Below are positions 1 through 7,737 of a stretch of 64,000 nucleotides of DNA, one piece after another. Each line of letters opens with the position of its first letter. Position 1 is the stretch's first letter. A program made the position numbers and the translations under genes. Source of the stretch: Rheinheimera mesophila (GTDB lineage: Bacteria; Pseudomonadota; Gammaproteobacteria; Enterobacterales; Alteromonadaceae); NCBI RefSeq assembly GCF_000986865.1, contig NZ_LAVS01000001.1:62001-126000 (forward strand), written 5' to 3'. Below the pieces are notes generated by a model. The model did not search any database. It saw only the letters and a program-made list of their open reading frames with translations, and was not told the origin of the DNA.

Positions 1-768
1 AGCAAAATCACGACCTACATTTTGCCGCTTTGGGGCAAACTCAAACTAAATGAGTTTAAGGCAGCTCTGCTCAAAGATTGGATGTCTACCGTTGAGCTTT
101 CGCCAAAAACTATCAATGAAGTACGGGCCTTGCTGCTCAGCATTTTTCAGGAACAAGTACAGGATGAAATACTGGACACCAACCCAATAAGCCGCACAGC
201 TCGCATGGTCAGGAAAAAAGAGGAAGCACAGCCTTTTAATACCGAAGAACGAGAAAAAATTCTAGCCGCCCTACCCGACAATCCAGCCAGATATTTTTAC
301 CAGTTCGCATTCTGGACTGGACTCAGAACAGGCGAACAACTGGGCCTGACATGGCAAGACGTAGATTTTGAGAAAAAGCGTATTTATATCCGCCGTTCCA
401 TTGTTAATGGCAGAGATAATGGCACTAAAACCGAAAGCTCAAGCCGGACACATCAGCTACATGATGAAGCCTTATCATCGCTTCAAAAGGTATATCAAAC
501 CCATCCAAACCCTCAACCACAACAACGCTGCTTTCTCGACCCAAGAACAATGGCCCCATGGAAAAATGATAGTTTCCCAAGGGATCGATATTGGCGGCCA
601 GCCTTAAAGGCGGCCCAAGTAAAGTATCGACGCCCTTACAACTGCCGACACACCTACGCTTCGACCATGCTAACTAATGGTGCGGACCCTACTTGGCTTG
701 CAAGACAGATGGGGCATAAAGATTGGGGCATGATAAGGATGATTTATGCTCGTTGGCTAGGTGACTGA
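1..768 (+). CDS. Tyrosine site-specific integrase, 5' end outside the window
   Basis: The reading frame is open to base 1, so the protein begins upstream; the TTG at 22 is not a credible start. What remains is the end of the core-binding domain and the whole catalytic domain. Visible catalytic elements are the first Arg in LRTGEQ (codon 325-327), a Lys in NGTKTE, the RH pair in NCRHTYAS (Arg codon 646-648), the GHKDW box and the Tyr nucleophile in MIYARW (codon 745-747). The usual His three residues before the second Arg is Tyr, as in many integrases with a DUF3596-type arm-binding domain. The protein ends a few residues after the nucleophile, slightly shorter than many relatives. It would insert or excise the element ending at 2273. 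No excisionase is visible. Confidence 0.9.
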   Translation, partial: SKITTYILPLWGKLKLNEFKAALLKDWMSTVELSPKTINEVRALLLSIFQEQVQDEILDTNPISRTARMVRKKEEAQPFNTEEREKILAALPDNPARYFYQFAFWTGLRTGEQLGLTWQDVDFEKKRIYIRRSIVNGRDNGTKTESSSRTHQLHDEALSSLQKVYQTHPNPQPQQRCFLDPRTMAPWKNDSFPRDRYWRPALKAAQVKYRRPYNCRHTYASTMLTNGADPTWLARQMGHKDWGMIRMIYARWLGD

Positions 769-824
769 AATCTTGCTGCAGGTAGGGAGGGGCAGCTCGG
801 AGGGCCCCAACCTGCAGCAAGATT
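769..824. repeat. 15-bp inverted repeat with GC-rich loop just after the integrase
   Basis: The arms 769-783 and 810-824 are perfect reverse complements (AATCTTGCTGCAGGT and its complement), separated by 26 bp that themselves contain pairing GGGGC and GCCCC blocks. It starts directly after the integrase stop codon. It can fold as one long hairpin and could terminate integrase transcription, although no T-run follows. It could also be a recombination or excisionase site. It is much more GC-rich than the AT-rich DNA after it. Confidence 0.7.
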
Positions 825-914
825 AAAGCATCATTAGCGTTCTCTAACTTTTTCATTAGATGTACTTAGTAAAAAAATTAACGTAATCTAATTTCTAAGA
901 GAAAGTCGTTTTCC

Positions 915-942
915 TTGAAATAGGTAATTTTTTTGGTAAGAT
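915..942 (+). promoter_or_regulatory. Predicted sigma-70 promoter of the toxin-antitoxin-chaperone operon
   Basis: TTGAAA (915-920) and TAAGAT (937-942) are separated by 16 bp, about 70 bp before the first gene. A spaced inverted repeat ATTAGAT (855-861) / ATCTAAT (886-892) lies upstream and could bind a regulator. This is motif reading only. Confidence 0.45.
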
Positions 943-1009
943 ACACAAAAATTTTGCTTAATAAGACTTTTGGATGCAAGTTTTGATGAAAGGATGCCGA
1001 TAACTTGTT

Positions 1010-1555
1010 ATGAACTTTTACCATGGTACTGATTATCAAAAAATTCACTCGATCAAGGCGAATAACTTTTACCCAAGTGAAAATCCAGACGATTGGTTAG
1101 GAAAAGGAGTATACTTCTTTACAGAAGGCATATCCTGCCCGATCGAGAATGCTGAGGAATGGGCTAAAGCTAGTGCTTATTGCAAGAAAACTAGGGCGAA
1201 TAAGTATACAAACTTTGTCATATTAATGGCGACTATCGATACTTCAAAAATTTTTGATACGACAACAAACGATGGATTAGTTGTGTTCAACAAGCTTCGT
1301 AAAGAAACATACGAAAAAATTATGCCTTTGATTACAAGAAAACCAGCGAATGTACAAAACAAGATACTCTGGGATTTAATGGCGGAGCTTTTAGAATCAG
1401 ATGTTGTTATTCATAATCTATATATTAAATCTATTTTTGAAAGGAAGAATCAAGTATCGTCCAACGTACCAAACTGCACGGTTGCATGCGTTAAAAACGT
1501 TTCAATCATAAAGTTGGATTCAATACAAGAAGTCAGATCAGGATTGGTGGCATAA
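1010..1555 (+). CDS. cmdT: Predicted ADP-ribosyltransferase toxin, CmdT-like
   Basis: This 181-residue protein starts with FYHGTD (His5) and has the block DWLGKGVYFF (Tyr35), the spacing expected for the H-Y pair of the NAD-binding ADP-ribosyltransferase fold. The third catalytic residue, usually Glu, cannot be placed with confidence. No signal peptide or membrane segment is visible, so it should act in the cytoplasm. It is the first gene of a tightly packed operon: its TAA is followed at once by the ATG of the next gene, and a SecB-like chaperone is third. That order matches CmdTAC, in which CmdT ADP-ribosylates mRNA to stop translation during phage infection. The fold call rests on motifs; CmdT identity and mRNA as substrate are inferred from operon architecture. 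Codon use is AT-rich compared with the chromosome, consistent with transfer. Confidence 0.65.
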   Translation: MNFYHGTDYQKIHSIKANNFYPSENPDDWLGKGVYFFTEGISCPIENAEEWAKASAYCKKTRANKYTNFVILMATIDTSKIFDTTTNDGLVVFNKLRKETYEKIMPLITRKPANVQNKILWDLMAELLESDVVIHNLYIKSIFERKNQVSSNVPNCTVACVKNVSIIKLDSIQEVRSGLVA

Positions 1556-1792
1556 ATGAGTATTCAACATAAATTAGACATAGCATTACAAAAACTTGAA
1601 AATTATTCTTTAGAAGAACTTAAGAATATTATAGAAAGTTTTGGTTATGATTTAAATGAATCTAGTCACGTTATCAATATTAAATACGATGATATTGACA
1701 TGAAAATTGTGAATTGCTTCGAGCATTTTTTATGTGTAGATTATTCATATTTTTCAAGCAATGATGAATCAATGTTGGAATATGCTGCGTAA
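1556..1792 (+). CDS. cmdA: Small protein, predicted antitoxin of the CmdTAC-like operon
   Basis: A 78-residue acidic protein between the predicted toxin and the SecB-like gene. The N-terminal 30 residues look helical (KLDIALQKLENYSLEELKNI). The C-terminal half is rich in Asp, Tyr and Phe (NCFEHFLCVDYSYFSSN) and ends in LEYAA. No DNA-binding motif is visible. In toxin-antitoxin-chaperone systems the antitoxin is unstable unless the SecB-like chaperone binds a hydrophobic C-terminal segment, and this aromatic tail could be such a segment. The start directly follows the upstream stop and the stop overlaps the next ATG (TAATG), which suggests coupled translation. I do not recognise the sequence itself; the antitoxin role is inferred from position. 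Confidence 0.55.
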   Translation: MSIQHKLDIALQKLENYSLEELKNIIESFGYDLNESSHVINIKYDDIDMKIVNCFEHFLCVDYSYFSSNDESMLEYAA

Positions 1793-2187
1793 TGAAAATA
1801 GCACTCAAGGATTATGTTGTTGAAAGCTTAAATTTGAAATCATCGTTGGATCATAGTGTTGAAGATGATTTAAAAATAAGTTTCACAAATGGATACAGCG
1901 ACGGTGAACCTAAAAATTTTACTGTTATGTTTACTATTGAATTATATACAGCTGAGAGATTTTATTTAGAAGTTGTTAAGACATTTGAATTTGAAACCGA
2001 TGAATTAATTACTGATGAGTTTAAGCAGTCACCATTTCCTGTGGTTAATGCTCCAGCAATTGCCTATCCTTATTTAAGAAGTTTTATCGGTACACTTACA
2101 CTTAACGCTGGTTTAGATGCAGTTATGTTACCAACCGTGAATTTTCAAGCAATGTATAACGCTTCGAAAAACTCTGGTAGCAACTAG
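1792..2187 (+). CDS. cmdC: SecB-like chaperone of the CmdTAC-like operon
   Basis: A 131-residue protein whose C-terminal part has the SecB-family signature: FPVVNAPAIAYPYLRSFIGT, then LTLNAGLDAVMLPTVNF. The N-terminal half has the alternating beta strands of the SecB fold (KISFTNGY, FTVMFTIELY, FYLEVVKTFEF). Canonical secB is normally found with grxC and gpsA, so this AT-rich solitary copy in a mobile element is a specialised chaperone. In toxin-antitoxin-chaperone systems it protects the antitoxin; in CmdTAC, phage capsid protein diverts it and so frees the toxin. Its ATG overlaps the preceding TAA by one base. The SecB-family call is firm; the partner and the trigger are inferred. Confidence 0.75.
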   Translation: MKIALKDYVVESLNLKSSLDHSVEDDLKISFTNGYSDGEPKNFTVMFTIELYTAERFYLEVVKTFEFETDELITDEFKQSPFPVVNAPAIAYPYLRSFIGTLTLNAGLDAVMLPTVNFQAMYNASKNSGSN

Positions 2188-2245
2188 TTACATGATGACT
2201 TGAGTACAAGTATCAATGAAATTCCATGATATTTCTATATTTTCC

Positions 2246-2273
2246 GGGGGTTCAAATCCCCCCGGCTCCACCA
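2246..2273 (+). other. Attachment-site copy: 3' end of a tmRNA-like gene
   Basis: The sequence gives a T-arm (GGGGG 2246-2250, loop TTCAAAT 2251-2257, CCCCC 2258-2262), the 3' strand of an acceptor stem CGGCTCC (2263-2269), A, and CCA (2271-2273). The acceptor strand can pair with GGGGCTG or GGGGCCG, the usual 5' ends of gammaproteobacterial tmRNA. The DNA upstream is AT-rich and cannot form the rest of a tRNA, so this is a fragment. It fits the duplicated 3' end left by integration into ssrA. A tRNA gene with a GGAGCCG acceptor cannot be fully excluded. Confidence 0.65.
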
Positions 2274-2314
2274 ATAAAGCATAAGGCCACCGCAAGGTGG
2301 CCTTATGCTTTATT
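2273..2314 (+). terminator. Strong hairpin directly after the CCA end, probably the original ssrA terminator
   Basis: A perfect 19-bp inverted repeat (arms 2273-2291 and 2296-2314) closes on a GCAA tetraloop and ends in CTTTATT. It begins at the last base of CCA. Position and strength fit the terminator of the RNA gene whose 3' end was displaced by the inserted element. Confidence 0.7.
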
Positions 2315-2678
2315 GTGGTTTCGCGGCGGACGCGAAGCGCCGTTCGGGGTTCAGCCGGAGCTTGCGCAGCAAGCGCAGACAACGCCCAAAGGGCGGCCTC
2401 TCGTTGTCAAACGAGAGGTGAGCGGCAAAGCCGCGAATAAATCCCCCCAACTATCTAGCCACCGCAAGGTGGCCTTATGCTTTATTGTGGTTTCGCGGTG
2501 GACGCGAAGCGCCGTTCGGGGTTCAGCCGGAGCTTGCGCAGCAAGCGCAGACAACGCCCAAAGAGCGGCCTCTCGTTGCCAAACGAGAGGTGAGCGGCAA
2601 AGCCGTGAATAAATCCCCCCAACTATCCCACCACCGCAAGGTGGCCTTATGCTTTATTGTGGTTTCGCGGCGGACGCG
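2287..2678. repeat. 2.3 tandem copies of a 172-bp hairpin-rich repeat
   Basis: Units start at 2287, 2459 and 2631, exactly 172 bp apart; the third stops after about 48 bp. Each full unit is a row of short hairpins. In unit 1 they are CCACC-GCAA-GGTGG, GCTTGC-GCA-GCAAGC (2360-2374), CGCCC-AAA-GGGCG (2383-2395), CCTCTCGTT-GTCA-AACGAGAGG (2397-2418) and GCGGC-AAA-GCCGC (2422-2434). Unit 2 differs at a handful of bases, some weakening a stem and one falling in a loop. Each unit also holds AAATCCCCCC, shared with the T-arm of the attachment copy. Open frames running through the repeats look like by-products of their GC content. This array fills the gene-free stretch before the esterase. Confidence 0.9.
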
Positions 2679-2693
2679 TAAGACAGATAACCC

Positions 2694-3590
2694 CTACCTC
2701 TCCTGCCGCAACAACCAGCCATAAATATCCCAGCCCTCGTACACTTGCCGCCAGGCGTCGTGTTCGGCTTGTTCCAGCATACTAAAACGGACATTGGTGT
2801 GGCCTAACTGACGTAGCTTCTCTATACCCGGATAAAAATTATCTTTGTTAATCGCCGAATCCCGGCCTGCAGCTATCACCCAAAGTGGCAGTTTAGCAGC
2901 GGCCAATGGTGGTATCAGATCCGGATGGCCCCAGGCCACAACGGGAGCGGCAGCGGCGAATAACTGTGGATGTTTACTGGCCATATACCAGGTACCAAAA
3001 CCGCCGTAGCTGATACCAGAGATATAACGTCTTTTGGGGTCCGTATTGTAGTTTTTATCCACCGCGGCAAGCATGGCCAATAGATCCTGCTCAGCCCTCT
3101 CCCAACCATTGGGCAATAACACGGGCACTTTCGCCATATCGTTCACCACTTGAGCTGGCGCTATCGGACTGTCAGATGGAAACATCTCAGGGCGTGGCGG
3201 TACACCTTCGGCGAGGCGCTTTGGAATATCAGCTTTGGTGCGGTTGGCAATATAAGGTAGCGTCCCCATGTCAAACATATGCAATTGCGGCACTATCATA
3301 ATAAAAGGCAGGTCACGTTTTTGCACCCAGGCCTCGTACAAAGGGCCGTGGATCAGGGTGTAGTCCAGTTCATCCAGACCATTGCCCCGCTCACCGTTGC
3401 CATGTAAAAACAGCAATACCGGCCATTTTTCTACTGCTTTTTGATCATACCCCCGTGGTAAATAAACAAAATACTGCCGCTTTAAGCCATCCACAGCACT
3501 TTGATAATCGGCTCTGAGCAACTGTGGCTCTGAGGCGCTCACCGTTGCGATAAATAAAACGACACACCAACACAGAATTCTTCCCAACAT
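2694..3590 (-). CDS. Secreted alpha/beta-hydrolase esterase (PHB-depolymerase/LpqC-like)
   Basis: A 298-residue protein with a signal peptide (hydrophobic stretch ending near VSAS). It keeps the alpha/beta-hydrolase pattern: the oxyanion-side motif LFLHGNGERG, the nucleophile elbow GISYGGFG (Ser194), an acid candidate in AAGRDSAIN, and a His in EQAEHDAWRQ. This resembles predicted peptidase/feruloyl-esterase-type enzymes related to poly-hydroxybutyrate depolymerases; the substrate is unknown. The ATG at 3590 is chosen over the GTG six bases upstream because AGGAG sits five bases before it. It is a single gene, divergent from the sensor kinase. The 244 bp between them contain no convincing gene. 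Confidence 0.8.
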   Translation of the reverse strand: MLGRILCWCVVLFIATVSASEPQLLRADYQSAVDGLKRQYFVYLPRGYDQKAVEKWPVLLFLHGNGERGNGLDELDYTLIHGPLYEAWVQKRDLPFIMIVPQLHMFDMGTLPYIANRTKADIPKRLAEGVPPRPEMFPSDSPIAPAQVVNDMAKVPVLLPNGWERAEQDLLAMLAAVDKNYNTDPKRRYISGISYGGFGTWYMASKHPQLFAAAAPVVAWGHPDLIPPLAAAKLPLWVIAAGRDSAINKDNFYPGIEKLRQLGHTNVRFSMLEQAEHDAWRQVYEGWDIYGWLLRQER

Positions 3591-3840
3591 AACCACTCCT
3601 GTCTGATTCGATGGATGCAGCGTCTATGCTCGCTGACTTTCGCTGCTTTGTCATCCCTAAGTTCGGCATCAACAGTACTGAGTTGCCTCAGTGGCAAGGC
3701 AGCCGCTGGCTTCTGGTTTGCCTTGTCCGCTTTACCAACACAACTAAAGCAACTAAATAGCTGCTTTGTTTCAGCTTTTTGTTTAAAAGCTTTTAAATTA
3801 ACAGTTACACTCTATTTATGGTTATTGTCTGGAACAGGTT

Positions 3841-6800
3841 ATGCGGGCAGCTTTACCACCTAACGAAACAGAACGTTTAGCGACACTACATGCGTTGAAT
3901 ATCCTTGATACCGCCCCGGAGGCCGCCTTTGATGCGCTGGTGCAACTGGCAAGTTATATATGTCAGACGCCCTGTGCTGTGCTGACGCTGGTGGACAAAG
4001 ACAGACAGTGGTTTAAAACAAAAATCGGCTTTGATCATCATCAAACCCACAGAGATATCTCCTTTTGTGCTCACAGCATTTTGCAGCCCAACGAACTGAC
4101 GTATGTGTCAGATGCGACTCAGGATCCACGTTTTGCCGACAATCCGGACGTCACCAAACCAGATGGGATCAGAATGTACGCCGGTGCCCCTTTGACCTTA
4201 AGCAACGGTGTTGTGCTTGGTACTTTGTGTGTAGTAGACAGTAAAGTCAGAGAATTAACTGCAGAACAACGGCAAAGTCTGGCTTTATTAGGGCTGCAGG
4301 CAGTGCAATTGTTGGAAGCACGGCAAAAAGCAGAACAACATTACAAACAGCAACGCACCCTGGAAACCGTGATTAATCATGCCCCGGTGTTGTTAGGGCA
4401 AGTTGACACTCATTTTCGCTACATCTTTTGTAATCGCAAGTATCAAGAGTGGTTTGGTGTAGTACCTCAAGTTGCCGTGGGTAAAACTATTGCTGAAGTT
4501 TTTGGTGAAGACGCTTTCCTTCATGCCAAACCGTCTTTAGAGCTTTGTCTGGCAGGAGAGACAGTCAATTTTCAGGCTAAACCTGCCAATGGCCAAATTT
4601 TCGATGTGAACTTCGTGCCACAAAAAAATCGTCGGGGTCAGGTCGAAAGTATCATCATTATTGCCGCCAATGTCACTGAAGTTCACCTGCAACAAATTCA
4701 GTTAAAACAAGAACATGATCGGATGGATGCCATCATTAATGGCTCGAATCTCGGCACCTGGGAGTGGAATATACAGACAGGTACCACCATCTACAATGCG
4801 CGCTGGTTTGAACTTTTAGGAATGTCACAACAAACGACCACCTCGATCGATTTGTGGGCCAGCCTGCTGCATCCCGATGATCTGCGCCAGTCAAAACAAA
4901 TACTGGCTCAGCATTTCTCCAAAGCAACGCCCTATTACGACACCAAATTCAGGATGAAGCATCAGAACGGCCATTGGGTGTGGATCCATGCAATAGGCAA
5001 GGTGATGAACTGGACAGCCGATGATCAGCCCCTGCTGATGTTTGGTATTCATTCCGATGTGACTGAGGCTGCAGAAAAAGCAGCGGAGATCTTAGAAACC
5101 CGCTCCTGGCTGCAAGCCATGATTGACTCCTCCACTGAGGTTGCACTGATTTCAACCGACCAACAGGGGATCATCAGGTTGTTTAATACCGGAGCAGAGC
5201 GCATGCTCGGCTACAGCGCTGATGAACTGGTTGGCAAGCACAGCCCCGCTTTGTTTCATGATCCGGCAGAAGTTGAAACTCAGGGAGAGTTACTGAGCAA
5301 AAAGTACAAGCAATCGATCCAGGGGTTTGATGTCTTTGTACATCAGGCCAGACAAGGGCAAAACGAAACACGGCAATGGACCTACCTTTGCAAAAATGGC
5401 GATCGTAAACAAGTTCGTTTGAGTGTGTCCGCCATGCGGGATGAACACAATGCTATTCGTGGTTTTCTGGGGGTAGCAATAGACATTACTCAACTAGAGC
5501 ATCTAAATCATGCCCTGCTGATGAGTGAGCAGCGTTACCGCTCCATGCTGGATAACCTGCCGGGTGTGGTGTACCGCTGTCGCAACGATGAACACTGGAC
5601 TATGTTGTTTATCAGTGATGAGGTTTTCGCACTGACAGGTTATCAGGCACAGCAACTGATCCGAAGTAAAGAAATCAGCTTTGCCCAGTTAAACCACCCT
5701 GAAGACATGCAGCATACCAATCCCCTGGTGCAGCAGGCATTAGCTAAGCGGCAGCGCTTTAATGTTGAATACCGGCTCAGACACAAAGATGGCAGCTTAC
5801 GTTGGGTGCAGGAGTTAGGTCAGGGTGTGTATGACGAAAAAGGCGAGTTGTTATACATAGATGGTTTTATTTGGGATGTGACGCTGCAACACGAAGCTCA
5901 ACTGGCTTTAACAGCAAGTGAACAAAAATTATCCTCACTCTACCAAATGGCGCCACTGGCCATCACGCTGAATCGCTTTACTGACGGTGCTTTCATCGAG
6001 GCGAACCCGGAGTTTTATCGTATGCTGGGTTATCCCCCCCCTGCTGTTGCAGTGGAAGCTCAGAAAAAAGCTGACTACACAGTGCAGGCAGAGCATGCAA
6101 TGCTGCAACTGCAACAACAGGGGCGCTATGGTCCGCTGGAGCAGGAACTGCAGCATCAGGATGGTCATGTAGTTCCTGTGTCTGTGACCGGGGTACTGAT
6201 TAAAAATAACGAGGGTGAACAGCAGATCTGGTCCATTCTTCAGGATATTACCGAACGTCGCCGGATAGAGCAGATGAAAAACCAGTTTGTCTCCATGGTC
6301 AGTCATGAACTGCGCACACCGTTGACGTCTATTTCAGGTTCTTTAGCCCTGATCACCGGAGGCGTATTAGGCGCGGTTCCGCCAGCCATGGTGCCTATGC
6401 TGGAGATAGCCAAAGATAACAGCTCCAGGCTGAGCCAACTGATTAATGATTTGTTGGACATAGATAAACTGGTCGCCGGTAAAATGCATTTTGAGCTAAA
6501 ACTTTGCCTGATTTCTGACCTGCTGCAAAAAGCCGTACAAATTAACCAGCCTTATGCGACTAAATACGGAGTTAAGCTAAAAATTTGCGGGCAGCAAGAC
6601 GCTTTGGTCATGGTGGATGCGATGAGATTTCAGCAAATTATGGCCAACTTATTGTCCAATGCGGCCAAGTTCTCTCCTTCAGGTTCAGTGGTAAAAGTGC
6701 GCTCTGTGCTAAAAGACACTGTGGTCAGGGTCGAAGTGGAGGATGAAGGTCCTGGCATATCGGAAGAATTCAAAGCGCATATTTTCGAGAAATTCTCGCA

Positions 6801-7695
6801 GGCCGATGGGGCAGACAGCCGACAAAGTGAGGGTACAGGTCTGGGCTTAGCCATAGTCAAAGAACTGACTGAACATATGGCAGGCCAGGTCGGCTTTTAC
6901 AATTTACCAGTCAAAGGCAGTTGTTTTTACCTGAACTTCCCTCAGGCGCAACAAGCCAGTCTAAAGCAGCCGAAAATTCTGGTCGTCGAAGATGACCCTC
7001 ATGCGGCGGCTTTTATTATGCAACTGCTGCACACTCAGGGTTATCAAAGCGATAACGCCGCCACTCTGGCAGAGGCGGTTGCCGCTTTGGATCTCGATAG
7101 CTATCAGGGTGTGACTCTGGATCTGAACTTACCTGATGGTCATGGTTCAGCTCTGTTTGCCGAACTACGCAGCCGTGAAGCCTACCAGACCACTCCGGTA
7201 CTGATTGTAAGTTCTGAATCAAGAGACAATCATACCCAACTACTTGGCGGTATTCATGCGCTTGACTGGCTGGAAAAACCTATATCGCCCTCGTCGTTGC
7301 TCGAAAAACTGGATCTGCTGTTGCGAGCGAAGAAAAATCAGGAGAGCAAAATTCTTCATGTCGAAGATGACCCGCATTTAGGCCAGGTACTGGCGTTACA
7401 TCTGGCCGACTTTGCTTCATCTGTGCAGGCGACCAGTGTCAAATCCGCTACGCACCTGCTGCGCAGTCAGGCTTTTGACCTGGTCATTCTGGACATTGGC
7501 TTGCCTGATGGCTCTGGCCTTGAATTATTACCGGAATTGGCGTTGCACCAGCCACAAACGCCAGTGGTGATTTGGTCGGCTCAGGAGTTGAGTCCAACGC
7601 AACGACATCAGGTGGATTTAGTGCTGGCGAAAAGCCGTATCGATTTACCTGCTTTATTGCAGCAGCTAAAAAACTTGTTAGTGCAAAGAGGCTGA
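3841..7695 (+). CDS. Hybrid sensor histidine kinase: GAF, five PAS, HisKA, HATPase, two receivers
   Basis: A 1284-residue protein with no membrane segment, so probably a cytoplasmic sensor. Domains in order: GAF (about 20-160), five PAS/PAC units (about 175-285, 290-415, 420-545, 560-685 and 690-805), HisKA with SHELRTPL (His822), an HATPase domain with N box NLLSNAAKFS and G boxes DEGPGIS and GTGLGLAIVK, then two receivers with phospho-acceptors Asp1094 (LDLNLPDG) and Asp1218 (LDIGLPDG). It has no Hpt domain; the convergent neighbour does, and could accept the phosphate. The GAF start (ERLATLHALNILDTAPE) is typical of this family and supports the ATG at 3841, although the ribosome site is weak. 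The ligand is unknown. Confidence 0.9.
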   Translation: MRAALPPNETERLATLHALNILDTAPEAAFDALVQLASYICQTPCAVLTLVDKDRQWFKTKIGFDHHQTHRDISFCAHSILQPNELTYVSDATQDPRFADNPDVTKPDGIRMYAGAPLTLSNGVVLGTLCVVDSKVRELTAEQRQSLALLGLQAVQLLEARQKAEQHYKQQRTLETVINHAPVLLGQVDTHFRYIFCNRKYQEWFGVVPQVAVGKTIAEVFGEDAFLHAKPSLELCLAGETVNFQAKPANGQIFDVNFVPQKNRRGQVESIIIIAANVTEVHLQQIQLKQEHDRMDAIINGSNLGTWEWNIQTGTTIYNARWFELLGMSQQTTTSIDLWASLLHPDDLRQSKQILAQHFSKATPYYDTKFRMKHQNGHWVWIHAIGKVMNWTADDQPLLMFGIHSDVTEAAEKAAEILETRSWLQAMIDSSTEVALISTDQQGIIRLFNTGAERMLGYSADELVGKHSPALFHDPAEVETQGELLSKKYKQSIQGFDVFVHQARQGQNETRQWTYLCKNGDRKQVRLSVSAMRDEHNAIRGFLGVAIDITQLEHLNHALLMSEQRYRSMLDNLPGVVYRCRNDEHWTMLFISDEVFALTGYQAQQLIRSKEISFAQLNHPEDMQHTNPLVQQALAKRQRFNVEYRLRHKDGSLRWVQELGQGVYDEKGELLYIDGFIWDVTLQHEAQLALTASEQKLSSLYQMAPLAITLNRFTDGAFIEANPEFYRMLGYPPPAVAVEAQKKADYTVQAEHAMLQLQQQGRYGPLEQELQHQDGHVVPVSVTGVLIKNNEGEQQIWSILQDITERRRIEQMKNQFVSMVSHELRTPLTSISGSLALITGGVLGAVPPAMVPMLEIAKDNSSRLSQLINDLLDIDKLVAGKMHFELKLCLISDLLQKAVQINQPYATKYGVKLKICGQQDALVMVDAMRFQQIMANLLSNAAKFSPSGSVVKVRSVLKDTVVRVEVEDEGPGISEEFKAHIFEKFSQADGADSRQSEGTGLGLAIVKELTEHMAGQVGFYNLPVKGSCFYLNFPQAQQASLKQPKILVVEDDPHAAAFIMQLLHTQGYQSDNAATLAEAVAALDLDSYQGVTLDLNLPDGHGSALFAELRSREAYQTTPVLIVSSESRDNHTQLLGGIHALDWLEKPISPSSLLEKLDLLLRAKKNQESKILHVEDDPHLGQVLALHLADFASSVQATSVKSATHLLRSQAFDLVILDIGLPDGSGLELLPELALHQPQTPVVIWSAQELSPTQRHQVDLVLAKSRIDLPALLQQLKNLLVQRG

Positions 7696-7700
7696 ACGAT

Positions 7701-7724
7701 CAAGGCTCTGCAACCAGAGCCTTG
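7701..7724. terminator. Hairpin between convergent signalling genes
   Basis: CAAGGCTCTG and CAGAGCCTTG pair as a 10-bp stem with a 4-base loop, between the two stop codons. There is no T-run, so intrinsic termination may be weak; it can serve both strands. Confidence 0.55.
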
Positions 7725-7737
7725 AAGCAGGCATGAG

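Larger units (their letters stand above)
1..2273. mobile_element. Right part of a small integrative element at a tmRNA-type attachment site (partial)
   Basis: A tyrosine integrase at the left edge and a duplicated tmRNA-like 3' end at 2246-2273 bracket an AT-rich stretch holding a three-gene toxin-antitoxin-chaperone operon. Base composition changes clearly after the attachment copy, and ordinary chromosomal genes follow from 2.7 kb. Elements that insert in tmRNA or tRNA genes normally keep the integrase beside the intact RNA gene, so the intact gene and the left end probably lie within about 1 kb left of the window. The cargo would then be little more than integrase plus the defence operon. 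That small size is an inference, because the left end is not visible. Confidence 0.65.

Noticed and set aside
2200-2273. Complete tRNA gene
   Set aside because: Only the T-arm and 3' acceptor strand are present; the upstream bases cannot form the D-arm, anticodon arm or 5' acceptor.
2188-2724. Several open frames on both strands in the 172-bp repeats
   Set aside because: They follow the repeat period, have no ribosome sites and share no features with proteins; the DNA looks like structured non-coding repeats.
3615-3863. Small frame before the hybrid kinase
   Set aside because: It overlaps the kinase start, has no ribosome site and resembles no protein.
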